Of a stretch of 5,246 nt of DNA, positions 1-5,042 are shown in pieces. Origin of the DNA: an uncultured Clostridia bacterium. GTDB lineage: Bacteria > Bacillota > Clostridia > Saccharofermentanales > Saccharofermentanaceae. A model generated the notes under the pieces. The model was not told the origin of the DNA. It did not search any database and saw only the letters and a list, made by a program, of their open reading frames with translations. The translations under genes were made by a program, and so were the position numbers. Numbering within the stretch: position 1 is the stretch's first letter; every line of letters starts with the position of its first letter. Where the stretch lies: assembly GCA_946545505.1 (NCBI GenBank), contig CAMNNN010000112.1:1-5246 (forward strand), given 5' to 3'.

Positions 1-345
1 CACGATGTAACCGAGGGAGGAATACTCGGAGCCGCATACGAGATGGCTCACATATCTGATCTCGGAATCATCGTAGATGAGAGACTGATCCCGGTAAGTG
101 AAGAGACACAGAAGATCTGTGAGATACTGAACATCAATCCGTTCAGGCTTATATCATCAGGTTCCATGCTGATAGCTTCGCCGGAGCCTGACAGGGTTCT
201 GGATGCTTTGAAAGAGGCGCAGATAGATGCCTGTGTTATAGGCAAGTTTACTTCAATGGAAGAAGGGTTTGTCCGCATAGATATGGCAAGCGGGGAGAGG
301 ACTGAATTAACTCCTCCTGAAGCTGATGAACTCTATGGTATGTAA
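1..345 (+). CDS. AIR synthase-related (HypE/ThiL-like) protein, C-terminal part
   Basis: This is the last 114 codons of a gene that begins before the window; the reading frame is open from base 1 and ends at TAA 343-345. The fragment opens with His-Asp-Val-Thr-Glu-Gly-Gly, the usual start of the AIRS C-terminal domain in HypE, ThiL, SelD and PurM relatives (HD-x-T-x-GG). It continues with the family pattern Pro-Phe-Arg-Leu-Ile-Ser-Ser-Gly-Ser-Met-Leu-Ile-Ala, a helix and a 'VIGKFT' strand, and ends in 'DELYGM'. That ending fits the stand-alone HypE-like proteins common in Clostridia and archaea, whose substrate is mostly unknown. Members with a complete N-terminal half bind ATP and act as small-molecule kinases or dehydrating synthases; that half is not visible here. 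An internal ATG at base 43 lies inside the conserved domain and is not the real start. The next gene begins 2 bases after the stop, so they are probably co-transcribed. Family assignment is firm; the specific reaction is not. Confidence 0.85.
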   Translation, partial: HDVTEGGILGAAYEMAHISDLGIIVDERLIPVSEETQKICEILNINPFRLISSGSMLIASPEPDRVLDALKEAQIDACVIGKFTSMEEGFVRIDMASGERTELTPPEADELYGM

Positions 346-347
346 AG

Positions 348-1061
348 ATGAGATTTCTTAAGCGTTTAATATCATTCATTGCCGTAGTGGCATTTATCAT
401 AATCATATACAACGTATTTAAGCCTGAGATAAAGGCGTTCTTTGTCTCAAGGGGCATAAATGTTCCCGGTGTTACACAGGATATCGGCGTGTTCCCGACG
501 TCGAAGACCGTGACCGATGCCAACGGTAATGTGTCAGTGGTTGTAAGTCTTCCGTCAGCATATGCAGATGAATTCTCTCAGGACCAGTTGAATGAACTTA
601 TGACGAGGTCAGAGGGCAGACTGGTGGCGAACAAGAATCCTGACGGGACCGTGACGTTTACTGTATCTGAAGAATACAGAGATGAGCTTCTCGGTCAGAT
701 TGGTAACGGATTCGATGATTCGGTCCTCTCGACGCTCGTTACCGGTAATATCAGTTCAATAAGTCACAATTCCGATTATTCCGTATTTACCGTATATTGC
801 GATCCGTCTGTGTCTGAGGGAGAACTGCTTACGCTGACAGGTAAGCTTTTCGCGCTGGGAAAGCTCTATGCTTCCTTCGCAGGCCATGACGAGACTGCTG
901 TGCGAGTTGATGTGATTACTTCAGATGACGGCACTGTATCGAATACGTATTCGTCTGATAATATAGCAGCAGGATTAGCGACAGATGCGCAGAATTGGGC
1001 GGGCGATATGTTCGACAACGCGATGTCAGGCATTCAGGAGGGAATAGGATCATTAGCATGA
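348..1061 (+). CDS. single-pass membrane-anchored protein of unknown function
   Basis: 237 residues. I do not recognise the family. The N-terminus is basic (MRFLKR) and followed by one hydrophobic helix at about residues 7-24, with no signal-peptidase or lipobox site, so it should be an uncleaved anchor with the remainder outside the cytoplasm. The exterior part (about 30-237) is polar and alternates beta-prone stretches (VSVVVSLPS, GTVTFTVSEEY, YSVFTVYCDP, AVRVDVITSDDG) with short helices. An Ala/Gly-rich amphipathic stretch (about 208-237) ends the protein. Only one Cys is present, so no exterior disulfide is expected. The ATG lies 2 bases after the previous stop and has no good Shine-Dalgarno sequence, which suggests translation by coupling to the upstream gene. 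The stop overlaps the next start as ATGA. Its position before a GT-C glycosyltransferase suggests an envelope role, but that is inference from context only. Confidence 0.8.
   Translation: MRFLKRLISFIAVVAFIIIIYNVFKPEIKAFFVSRGINVPGVTQDIGVFPTSKTVTDANGNVSVVVSLPSAYADEFSQDQLNELMTRSEGRLVANKNPDGTVTFTVSEEYRDELLGQIGNGFDDSVLSTLVTGNISSISHNSDYSVFTVYCDPSVSEGELLTLTGKLFALGKLYASFAGHDETAVRVDVITSDDGTVSNTYSSDNIAAGLATDAQNWAGDMFDNAMSGIQEGIGSLA
1036..1049 (+). promoter_or_regulatory. ribosome binding site fixing the glycosyltransferase start at 1058
   Basis: AGGAGGGA at 1036-1043 and a second AGGA at 1046-1049 lie inside the end of the upstream gene, 14 and 8 bases before ATG 1058. No equivalent site precedes the upstream ATG at 995. 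The pair supports the ATGA overlap start; the nearer copy has the better spacing. Confidence 0.6.
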
Positions 1062-2593
1062 AGTGCTTGGGGCTGAAAAGATCAGAGCTCCTCATACTGC
1101 TTATATCGGCAGTCGTTATCATGCTGTTTGTATCCGCATCATCACCCTTATATCCGTTTAACGTCTGGGATGATACCAATGTATATTTTTCAGTAGGAAG
1201 AGGCATACTGGAAGGAAGTGTTCCTTACCGCGATCTGTATGAGCAGAAGGGTCCTATATTCCTGTTCATGTATGCTTTAAGTGCATTGATCTCGCGGACG
1301 GATTTCACGGGACTTTGGGTGTTCGAGTGTCTTGCTGCTTTCGTGTTTGCAGTTTTCTCATGGAAGTCCGTAAAGCTCTTTGTCGATCCGCCTGTGTTTG
1401 TAACGGGAATTGTGCCTGTATATATGAGCGCGGTCTATACAATAGGAATGTTTAACTTCGGCGGAAGTACGGAGGAGTTCTGTTTTCCGCTACTGTCAGT
1501 CGCGCTGTACATTGCACTTAAGATGATCAGACGGGCCGGCGGTACGCTGCCTTCGTCTTCCGAGGCTCTGGTATGCGGAATTATCACAAGTATATTATTC
1601 TGGACGAAGTATACGTTTCTGGGATTTATGGCAGGCTTCATCTTGATAATCATCATAAAAGCCGTTAAGTACAGGAAAATAAAAGAACTCGGTAAAGACA
1701 TTCTGTTCTTCCTGACAGGTTTCGTCGCCCTGTCGGTTCCGGTATTCATATACTTCGGTGTGAACGGGGCCTTATCTTCTCTTTGGGATTCGTACTTTAT
1801 CAACAATATCTTCAACTATTATGCAAGTACGGAATACAGCGGCATCTATGCATATGCATTCGTACGTTTCTTCATGTTCCCTGTGATGGGACTTATCACT
1901 TCATTCAGAATGTTCCCTGATTATGCCGTGATGATGCTGCTGTCTTTGGCCGGCGTCATCTTCTTCGAGAGAAAGTACAGGAAAGATGTATTGATAATGG
2001 TCCTCGTTACCATGTTCGTCAGCCTGAAGTTCATTTTCTCCAGAAGCATATTTATCTACTATTACGGATATATATTGTCTTTCTTCTTTGTATTCGCTCT
2101 TATTCTTGTTGTCCGCGGGATAAAGTTCCTGCTCGATTATAAGAAGGAACGATATAAGATCATACAGTTGCTGTCAGTATTATGCTTCGCGGTAATCACG
2201 GCTAATCTCTTATTCCTTTGCAAGAATATCTATCTGATAAGCGTTGATAAGGAAGATCTGTCACAGTTTAAGTTCGCACAGATAATCAACCAGACAGAGG
2301 ATGCCAAGATCATAACTTATGACATTATCGACGGGGGATTCTATCTCGCATCCGGAGTGTCTCCGTGCAACAGGTATTTTACCTATATGAACTTCATCGA
2401 GAATAATGAGGAAGCGATAGAAGAACAGGACCGTCTTGTTGAAGAAGGTTACTTCGATTACATCATAACTTACTATGACGGTTATGACTGGGATAACTAC
2501 GAGCTTATAAGTCAGAGTGAGGATGACTACTGCGATTACACCAAGGAATTCTACGTAGTCAGATACTGCATCTATCAGCGTGTCGACGGCTGA
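1058..2593 (+). CDS. polytopic GT-C-like glycosyltransferase (GT39/ArnT/PMT-like)
   Basis: 511 residues with roughly ten or more hydrophobic segments (about 10-28, 66-79, 86-103, 112-130, 142-157, 170-200, 214-234, 265-282, 288-304, 310-325, 330-353, 368-387). The first exterior loop carries Trp37-Asp38-Asp39, then 'VGRGILEGSVPYRDLYEQKGP' (46-66 by position), matching the Asp-bearing first loop of GT-C enzymes with the recurrent PYRD-x-x-x-x-KGP motif. A second conserved loop is Gly135-Gly136-Ser-Thr-Glu-Glu (135-140). GT-C enzymes use polyprenyl-phosphate sugars to modify lipids, wall polymers or proteins on the outer face; donor and acceptor cannot be told here. A soluble tail (about 395-511), rich in Tyr, Asp and Glu, probably faces outward. 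An in-frame ATG at 995 exists, but ATG 1058 is preferred: it has AGGA at 1046-1049 (8-base spacing) plus AGGAGGGA at 1036-1043, forms an ATGA overlap with the upstream stop, and gives a normal N-terminus running directly into the first helix. Confidence 0.8.
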   Translation: MKCLGLKRSELLILLISAVVIMLFVSASSPLYPFNVWDDTNVYFSVGRGILEGSVPYRDLYEQKGPIFLFMYALSALISRTDFTGLWVFECLAAFVFAVFSWKSVKLFVDPPVFVTGIVPVYMSAVYTIGMFNFGGSTEEFCFPLLSVALYIALKMIRRAGGTLPSSSEALVCGIITSILFWTKYTFLGFMAGFILIIIIKAVKYRKIKELGKDILFFLTGFVALSVPVFIYFGVNGALSSLWDSYFINNIFNYYASTEYSGIYAYAFVRFFMFPVMGLITSFRMFPDYAVMMLLSLAGVIFFERKYRKDVLIMVLVTMFVSLKFIFSRSIFIYYYGYILSFFFVFALILVVRGIKFLLDYKKERYKIIQLLSVLCFAVITANLLFLCKNIYLISVDKEDLSQFKFAQIINQTEDAKIITYDIIDGGFYLASGVSPCNRYFTYMNFIENNEEAIEEQDRLVEEGYFDYIITYYDGYDWDNYELISQSEDDYCDYTKEFYVVRYCIYQRVDG

Positions 2594-3637
2594 TCAGTTT
2601 CCCGAATTAAGTTCAGTAGCGAGTGCCTGATATGTGTTAATGGCATCGACCGTATGCAGGTGAGAAGATGTATCTCCCTCGGCTCTGTATGCTCCGAATG
2701 TTACAAAGATATACTCATGTCCGTTGATAGTAGCGGCAGTAGCAAGACACTGACCTGCTTCGGTCGTGTAACCGGTCTTTCCTCCGATAAACGTTCCGCC
2801 TTCGAAGTTCATCGAAGTCATGGTCTGGGAGAATGTGCTGTAGATTGTAAGTCCGCCCGGATGATTGATCGTAGCGGATGATGTGTACTGGGAAGTGGAG
2901 AAGACCTCTCTGAACTTATCGTTCTGAAGCCCAGCTCTTAAGAGCGTTGCCATATCACGGACTGTGGAATAGTGGTTGGCGTCGTGCAGTCCCGTACAGT
3001 TGGTAAAGTGGGTGCCTGTCATTCCAAGCTCAGAAGCACGGGCGTTCATCATATCAACGAAAGCAGCTTCGGAACCTGCGATCTTGTTTGCAAGACCTAA
3101 GCAGCACTCAGCGCCTGAACGCAGCTGGAGTCCGTAAAGCAGGTCGTTAACTGTAATGTTCTCGCCACACTCGTATCCCGCAGTGGAAAGATCCATATAG
3201 TAAAGCGTATCGTAGATCTCTCTGGGGAGAGGATAGACTTCATCATAATCGGTAAGCTGCTCGCAGGCGATGAGCAATGTCATCATTTTGGTTACTGATG
3301 CGGGGAAAGCCTGTGTGTCCGGATTCTTCTCATCCAGAACAACACCTGTCTCTGCATCGATAAGGATTGCTTCGTTACTGTGTATGCTGCCAAGCATGTT
3401 ATAACAAGGCATGGGTGTCGGAGTGGGCGCTTCCGTCTCGGTTACGACGGGTTCCAGTGATTCAACCGGGATCGTCTCAAGTACGATTCCGCCTGATACA
3501 TCAGGCGCCTTGGCCTTACATGATTCAAGACCTATGATCAGGGCGGCGATGGTTATTACCAGAAGACAGAAGCCTCCGATAAAGGCCTTGCCGCGGGCGT
3601 TAAGTTTCTTTCTTCTTCTTTTCTTTGTATTAGCCAT
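2594..3637 (-). CDS. serine-type D-alanyl-D-alanine carboxypeptidase (peptidase S11)
   Basis: 347 residues. It removes the terminal D-Ala from peptidoglycan pentapeptides outside the cell. The three active-site motifs of the penicillin-binding fold are in order: Ser114-Val-Thr-Lys117 (SxxK, Ser nucleophile), Ser174-Gly-Ala176 in the SxN position, and Lys287-Thr-Gly289 (KTG). Ala in place of Asn in the second motif departs from the textbook SGN. The N-terminus is very basic (KKRRRKK at 5-11), followed by a hydrophobic helix (about 18-37) and a linker of about 40 residues rich in Pro, Thr and Glu (PTPTPMP at 71-77). The enzyme is therefore anchored at its N-terminus; it lacks the C-terminal beta domain and amphipathic anchor of PBP5/DacA and ends soon after the catalytic domain. 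The start is fixed: an in-frame TAA lies two codons upstream (3643-3641), and later Met codons would lose the anchor. No Shine-Dalgarno sequence precedes the ATG. It converges with the glycosyltransferase gene with zero bases between stops and diverges from the hydrolase gene. Confidence 0.93.
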   Translation of the reverse strand: MANTKKRRRKKLNARGKAFIGGFCLLVITIAALIIGLESCKAKAPDVSGGIVLETIPVESLEPVVTETEAPTPTPMPCYNMLGSIHSNEAILIDAETGVVLDEKNPDTQAFPASVTKMMTLLIACEQLTDYDEVYPLPREIYDTLYYMDLSTAGYECGENITVNDLLYGLQLRSGAECCLGLANKIAGSEAAFVDMMNARASELGMTGTHFTNCTGLHDANHYSTVRDMATLLRAGLQNDKFREVFSTSQYTSSATINHPGGLTIYSTFSQTMTSMNFEGGTFIGGKTGYTTEAGQCLATAATINGHEYIFVTFGAYRAEGDTSSHLHTVDAINTYQALATELNSGN

Positions 3638-3653
3638 GACTTAATTATATAAT
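3625..3653 (+). promoter_or_regulatory. candidate sigma-A promoter for the hydrolase gene
   Basis: TTGTAT at 3625-3630 and a perfect TATAAT at 3648-3653 are separated by exactly 17 bases. The -35 matches the consensus only in TTG. It lies inside the first codons of the divergent carboxypeptidase gene. The predicted start of transcription is near 3660, giving a leader of about 58 bases before ATG 3718. Confidence 0.5.
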
Positions 3654-3654
3654 T
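3643..3654. repeat. 12-base perfect palindrome carrying overlapping -10 elements
   Basis: AATTATATAATT is identical on both strands. It contains TATAAT at 3648-3653 (plus) and at 3649-3644 (minus), overlapping by two bases. It sits between the two divergent starts, so one symmetric element could supply the -10 for both directions. Confidence 0.6.
3644..3649 (-). promoter_or_regulatory. -10 element (TATAAT) just ahead of the carboxypeptidase start
   Basis: On the minus strand a perfect TATAAT reads from 3649 to 3644, and 6 bases (3643-3638) separate it from the ATG. Initiation 6-7 bases after the -10 would fall on or beside the start codon, giving a leaderless message, which agrees with the missing Shine-Dalgarno sequence. 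No convincing -35 is seen (the hexamer at 17-base spacing is ACAATA). A second minus-strand TATAAT at 3693-3688 is the alternative and would give a leader of about 44 bases, also without a Shine-Dalgarno sequence. Confidence 0.4.
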
Positions 3655-3669
3655 TCATTTGTTCGGTAT

Positions 3670-3682
3670 TGTTTCCGAAACA
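3670..3682. promoter_or_regulatory. candidate operator palindrome TGTTTC-C-GAAACA
   Basis: A perfect inverted repeat with 6-base arms and one central base lies in the divergent intergenic region. It falls in the leader of the plus-strand transcript (about 10-22 bases after its predicted start) and about 33-45 bases upstream of a minus-strand start near 3637, so a bound protein could affect both genes. The one-base centre makes it more likely a protein site than an RNA hairpin. No regulator is identifiable. Confidence 0.35.
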
Positions 3683-3717
3683 TGATAATTATATGTCTAA
3701 TGATTCCGGGGGTATCT

Positions 3718-4743
3718 ATGACTTTTGGGAAAAGAATTAAATATGGCCTTATAAGCGGCGTGCTGGCGGCTTTCTTCGGCAGTATGATTGTATTTGTACT
3801 AAGCGAGTCCGTGAGAATGATCGCTTTGACGGGCCTTATCATTGCAGCCGTCATATTCGGTATAACCTTGCTGGTTGAAGTTCTTCTTGAGGGAAAACCC
3901 TCCAAGGTAAGAATACCCGTATTCGCGCTTATCATTATCATATCCGTACTGTCAGTCTTCTCATATTCTCTTTATACGATTGGCAAGCGTATGACTTTCC
4001 CTTGTACCTCGGATGAGGAAGCTTATGAGGAGCTTTGTGACATGGACGGAGCTGTTATTGAGATAGATGAAGAGGGATTAAGCGGCTGGAGAATTCCGGC
4101 TTCGGCAGTTGCTGAAGGTGAACCCAGGCCTGTTATTCTTTATTTCGGCGGCAACGGCGAGAACTCTTCTCACAGAGTGGAGTACATACTGGATAACGAG
4201 AAGTCCGCATTCCTTTATGAGAACTACGATTTCGTTTTCCTTGATTATCCGTCATACGGTAATAACGAGACACCAATTACGGAAAGCAGCCTTTATCAGT
4301 TTACTCTCGATGCTTATAACTATGTTTCTTCTCTTGAGACCACTTCGGGAATCACTCTGCTTTCTTATTCGATCGGAAACGGACCTGCCATGTATCTTGC
4401 CTCTCAAGATGACGTAGAGCTCGATTCGATGATCATGCTTGCTCCTTATAACTCCGGTTATGATCTTTACAATGCTAATCTTAATATCTTCTACGGACCT
4501 TTAAGACTTCTTGTGGCATTTAAGCTTCCTTCATATAAGTATGCGAGAAATGTCAGCTGTCCCGTTACGATGATCGCTTCCACAGACGACGAGATCATTC
4601 CTTATGAATCCTCAAGAGCGCTGTTCTCTTCTTTGTCGGGAGGATCGGCTAACTTTATCACTGTAGAGGGAGTTCTGCATAATGACTTCTTCACAAGTCC
4701 TGAGATCATTAGCGCTATCATGAATTGTCTGGAGGCGTCCTGA
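3718..4743 (+). CDS. membrane-anchored alpha/beta hydrolase, BEM46/ABHD13-like
   Basis: 341 residues. Three hydrophobic helices come first (about 10-29, 34-55, 66-86), followed by an alpha/beta hydrolase domain (about 110-341), probably outside the membrane. The fold's landmarks are in order: strand plus oxyanion loop Tyr-Phe-Gly-Gly-Asn-Gly (142-147), 'FVFLDYPSYG' (172-181), nucleophile elbow Ser216-Tyr-Ser218-Ile-Gly220, acid loop Thr-Asp-Asp291-Glu-Ile-Ile-Pro (289-295) and His321 in 'GVLHNDFF'. The likely triad is Ser218-Asp291-His321, in the arrangement of BEM46/ABHD13-like serine hydrolases, mostly without known substrates. The elbow begins with Ser rather than the usual Gly. ATG 3718 is preferred over in-frame ATGs at 3682 and 3700: GGGGG at 3708-3712 stands 5 bases before it, while the earlier starts have no site and add 12 or 6 residues (MIIICL...) with no clear role. 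It is divergent from the carboxypeptidase gene and one base ahead of a small membrane-protein gene. Confidence 0.8.
   Translation: MTFGKRIKYGLISGVLAAFFGSMIVFVLSESVRMIALTGLIIAAVIFGITLLVEVLLEGKPSKVRIPVFALIIIISVLSVFSYSLYTIGKRMTFPCTSDEEAYEELCDMDGAVIEIDEEGLSGWRIPASAVAEGEPRPVILYFGGNGENSSHRVEYILDNEKSAFLYENYDFVFLDYPSYGNNETPITESSLYQFTLDAYNYVSSLETTSGITLLSYSIGNGPAMYLASQDDVELDSMIMLAPYNSGYDLYNANLNIFYGPLRLLVAFKLPSYKYARNVSCPVTMIASTDDEIIPYESSRALFSSLSGGSANFITVEGVLHNDFFTSPEIISAIMNCLEAS
4731..4735 (+). promoter_or_regulatory. ribosome binding site for the 87-residue membrane protein
   Basis: GGAGG lies within the last codons of the hydrolase gene, 9 bases before ATG 4745. This supports the small downstream reading frame as a real, co-translated gene. 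Confidence 0.65.
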
Positions 4744-4744
4744 T

Positions 4745-5008
4745 ATGAGAACTGACTTAAGATATAAACTGACACTTGCGGCAGTATTTGCCTCTATACC
4801 TCTGGTGCTGTTCGCGATGGTACTGTTCATCATCGCCACAGACTCGCTCTGGATAGCTCTTTTTCCGTTATATCTGTTTGCCGGGGCACTGATAATCACA
4901 TTTATACTGGGCTTTGTCCCGTTCATGAAAGACCATATGTGGCTTTCGGTATCGGCGGTGACGGTCCTGGGGCTGCTGGCGGGGTTGATTCTGTACCTGG
5001 TTGTTTGA
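4745..5008 (+). CDS. small three-helix membrane protein, unknown function
   Basis: 87 residues, almost wholly hydrophobic, with three predicted membrane helices (about 9-31, 34-60, 66-86) joined by short loops (TDS at 32-34, MKDHM at 61-65). The N-terminus is basic (MRTDLRYK), suggesting it stays in the cytoplasm. No catalytic or binding motif is visible and I do not recognise a family. The gene is credible because of its GGAGG site at 9-base spacing, its start one base after the hydrolase stop, and codon use like its neighbours. Coupling to the hydrolase suggests the two act together, perhaps as an accessory to the hydrolase's membrane part, but that is inference. The stop codon overlaps the -35 region of the following gene's promoter, and no intrinsic terminator hairpin follows, so the unit may also read through. 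Confidence 0.75.
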   Translation: MRTDLRYKLTLAAVFASIPLVLFAMVLFIIATDSLWIALFPLYLFAGALIITFILGFVPFMKDHMWLSVSAVTVLGLLAGLILYLVV

Positions 5009-5033
5009 TTTAAGCCTTAAAAAATAGTAAAAT
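5005..5033 (+). promoter_or_regulatory. sigma-A-like promoter for the secreted-protein gene
   Basis: TTGATT at 5005-5010 (4 of 6 consensus bases) and TAAAAT at 5028-5033 (5 of 6) are separated by exactly 17 bases. The -35 overlaps the stop codon of the preceding gene. The predicted start of transcription is near 5040. Confidence 0.55.
5009..5021. repeat. 13-base palindrome TTTAAG-C-CTTAAA in the promoter spacer
   Basis: Perfect 6-base arms around a single C fill most of the gap between the -35 and -10 of the promoter at 5005-5033. It is too AT-rich and too tightly centred to be a good terminator hairpin, and no T-run follows on the plus strand. It could be a repressor site placed between the promoter hexamers, or chance in AT-rich DNA. 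Confidence 0.3.
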
Positions 5034-5042
5034 CGCGGGGCT

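Noticed and set aside
995..1057. Extended start of the glycosyltransferase at ATG 995
   Set aside because: The extra 21 residues are polar and arginine-rich, overlap the previous gene by 67 bases and lack a ribosome site. ATG 1058 has two and makes a standard ATGA overlap.
2574..2594. Hairpin ATCAGC-9-GCTGAT at the end of the glycosyltransferase gene as a terminator
   Set aside because: The stem is only 6 base pairs with a 9-base loop, and it is followed by CAGTTTCCC rather than a T-run. The minus-strand side is not U-rich either.
2654..2881. 75-codon plus-strand open frame inside the carboxypeptidase gene
   Set aside because: It is antisense to conserved catalytic-domain sequence, including the KTG motif region, has no ribosome site, and its translation resembles no protein.
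3604..3626. Pyrimidine-rich tract as a T-run terminator or repeat
   Set aside because: On the minus strand it encodes the KKRRRKK tail of the carboxypeptidase, and no hairpin precedes it on the plus strand.
3411..3644. 77-codon plus-strand open frame opposite the carboxypeptidase N-terminus
   Set aside because: It is the antisense reading of the anchor, basic tail and Pro/Thr linker. Its apparent composition is explained by that low-complexity coding.
3682..3717. Hydrolase start at ATG 3682 or 3700
   Set aside because: Neither has a ribosome site, while ATG 3718 has GGGGG 5 bases upstream. The region overlaps AT-rich control DNA.
4612..4926. 104-codon minus-strand open frame
   Set aside because: It spans the end of the hydrolase and most of the small membrane-protein gene on the opposite strand, without a ribosome site or recognisable product.
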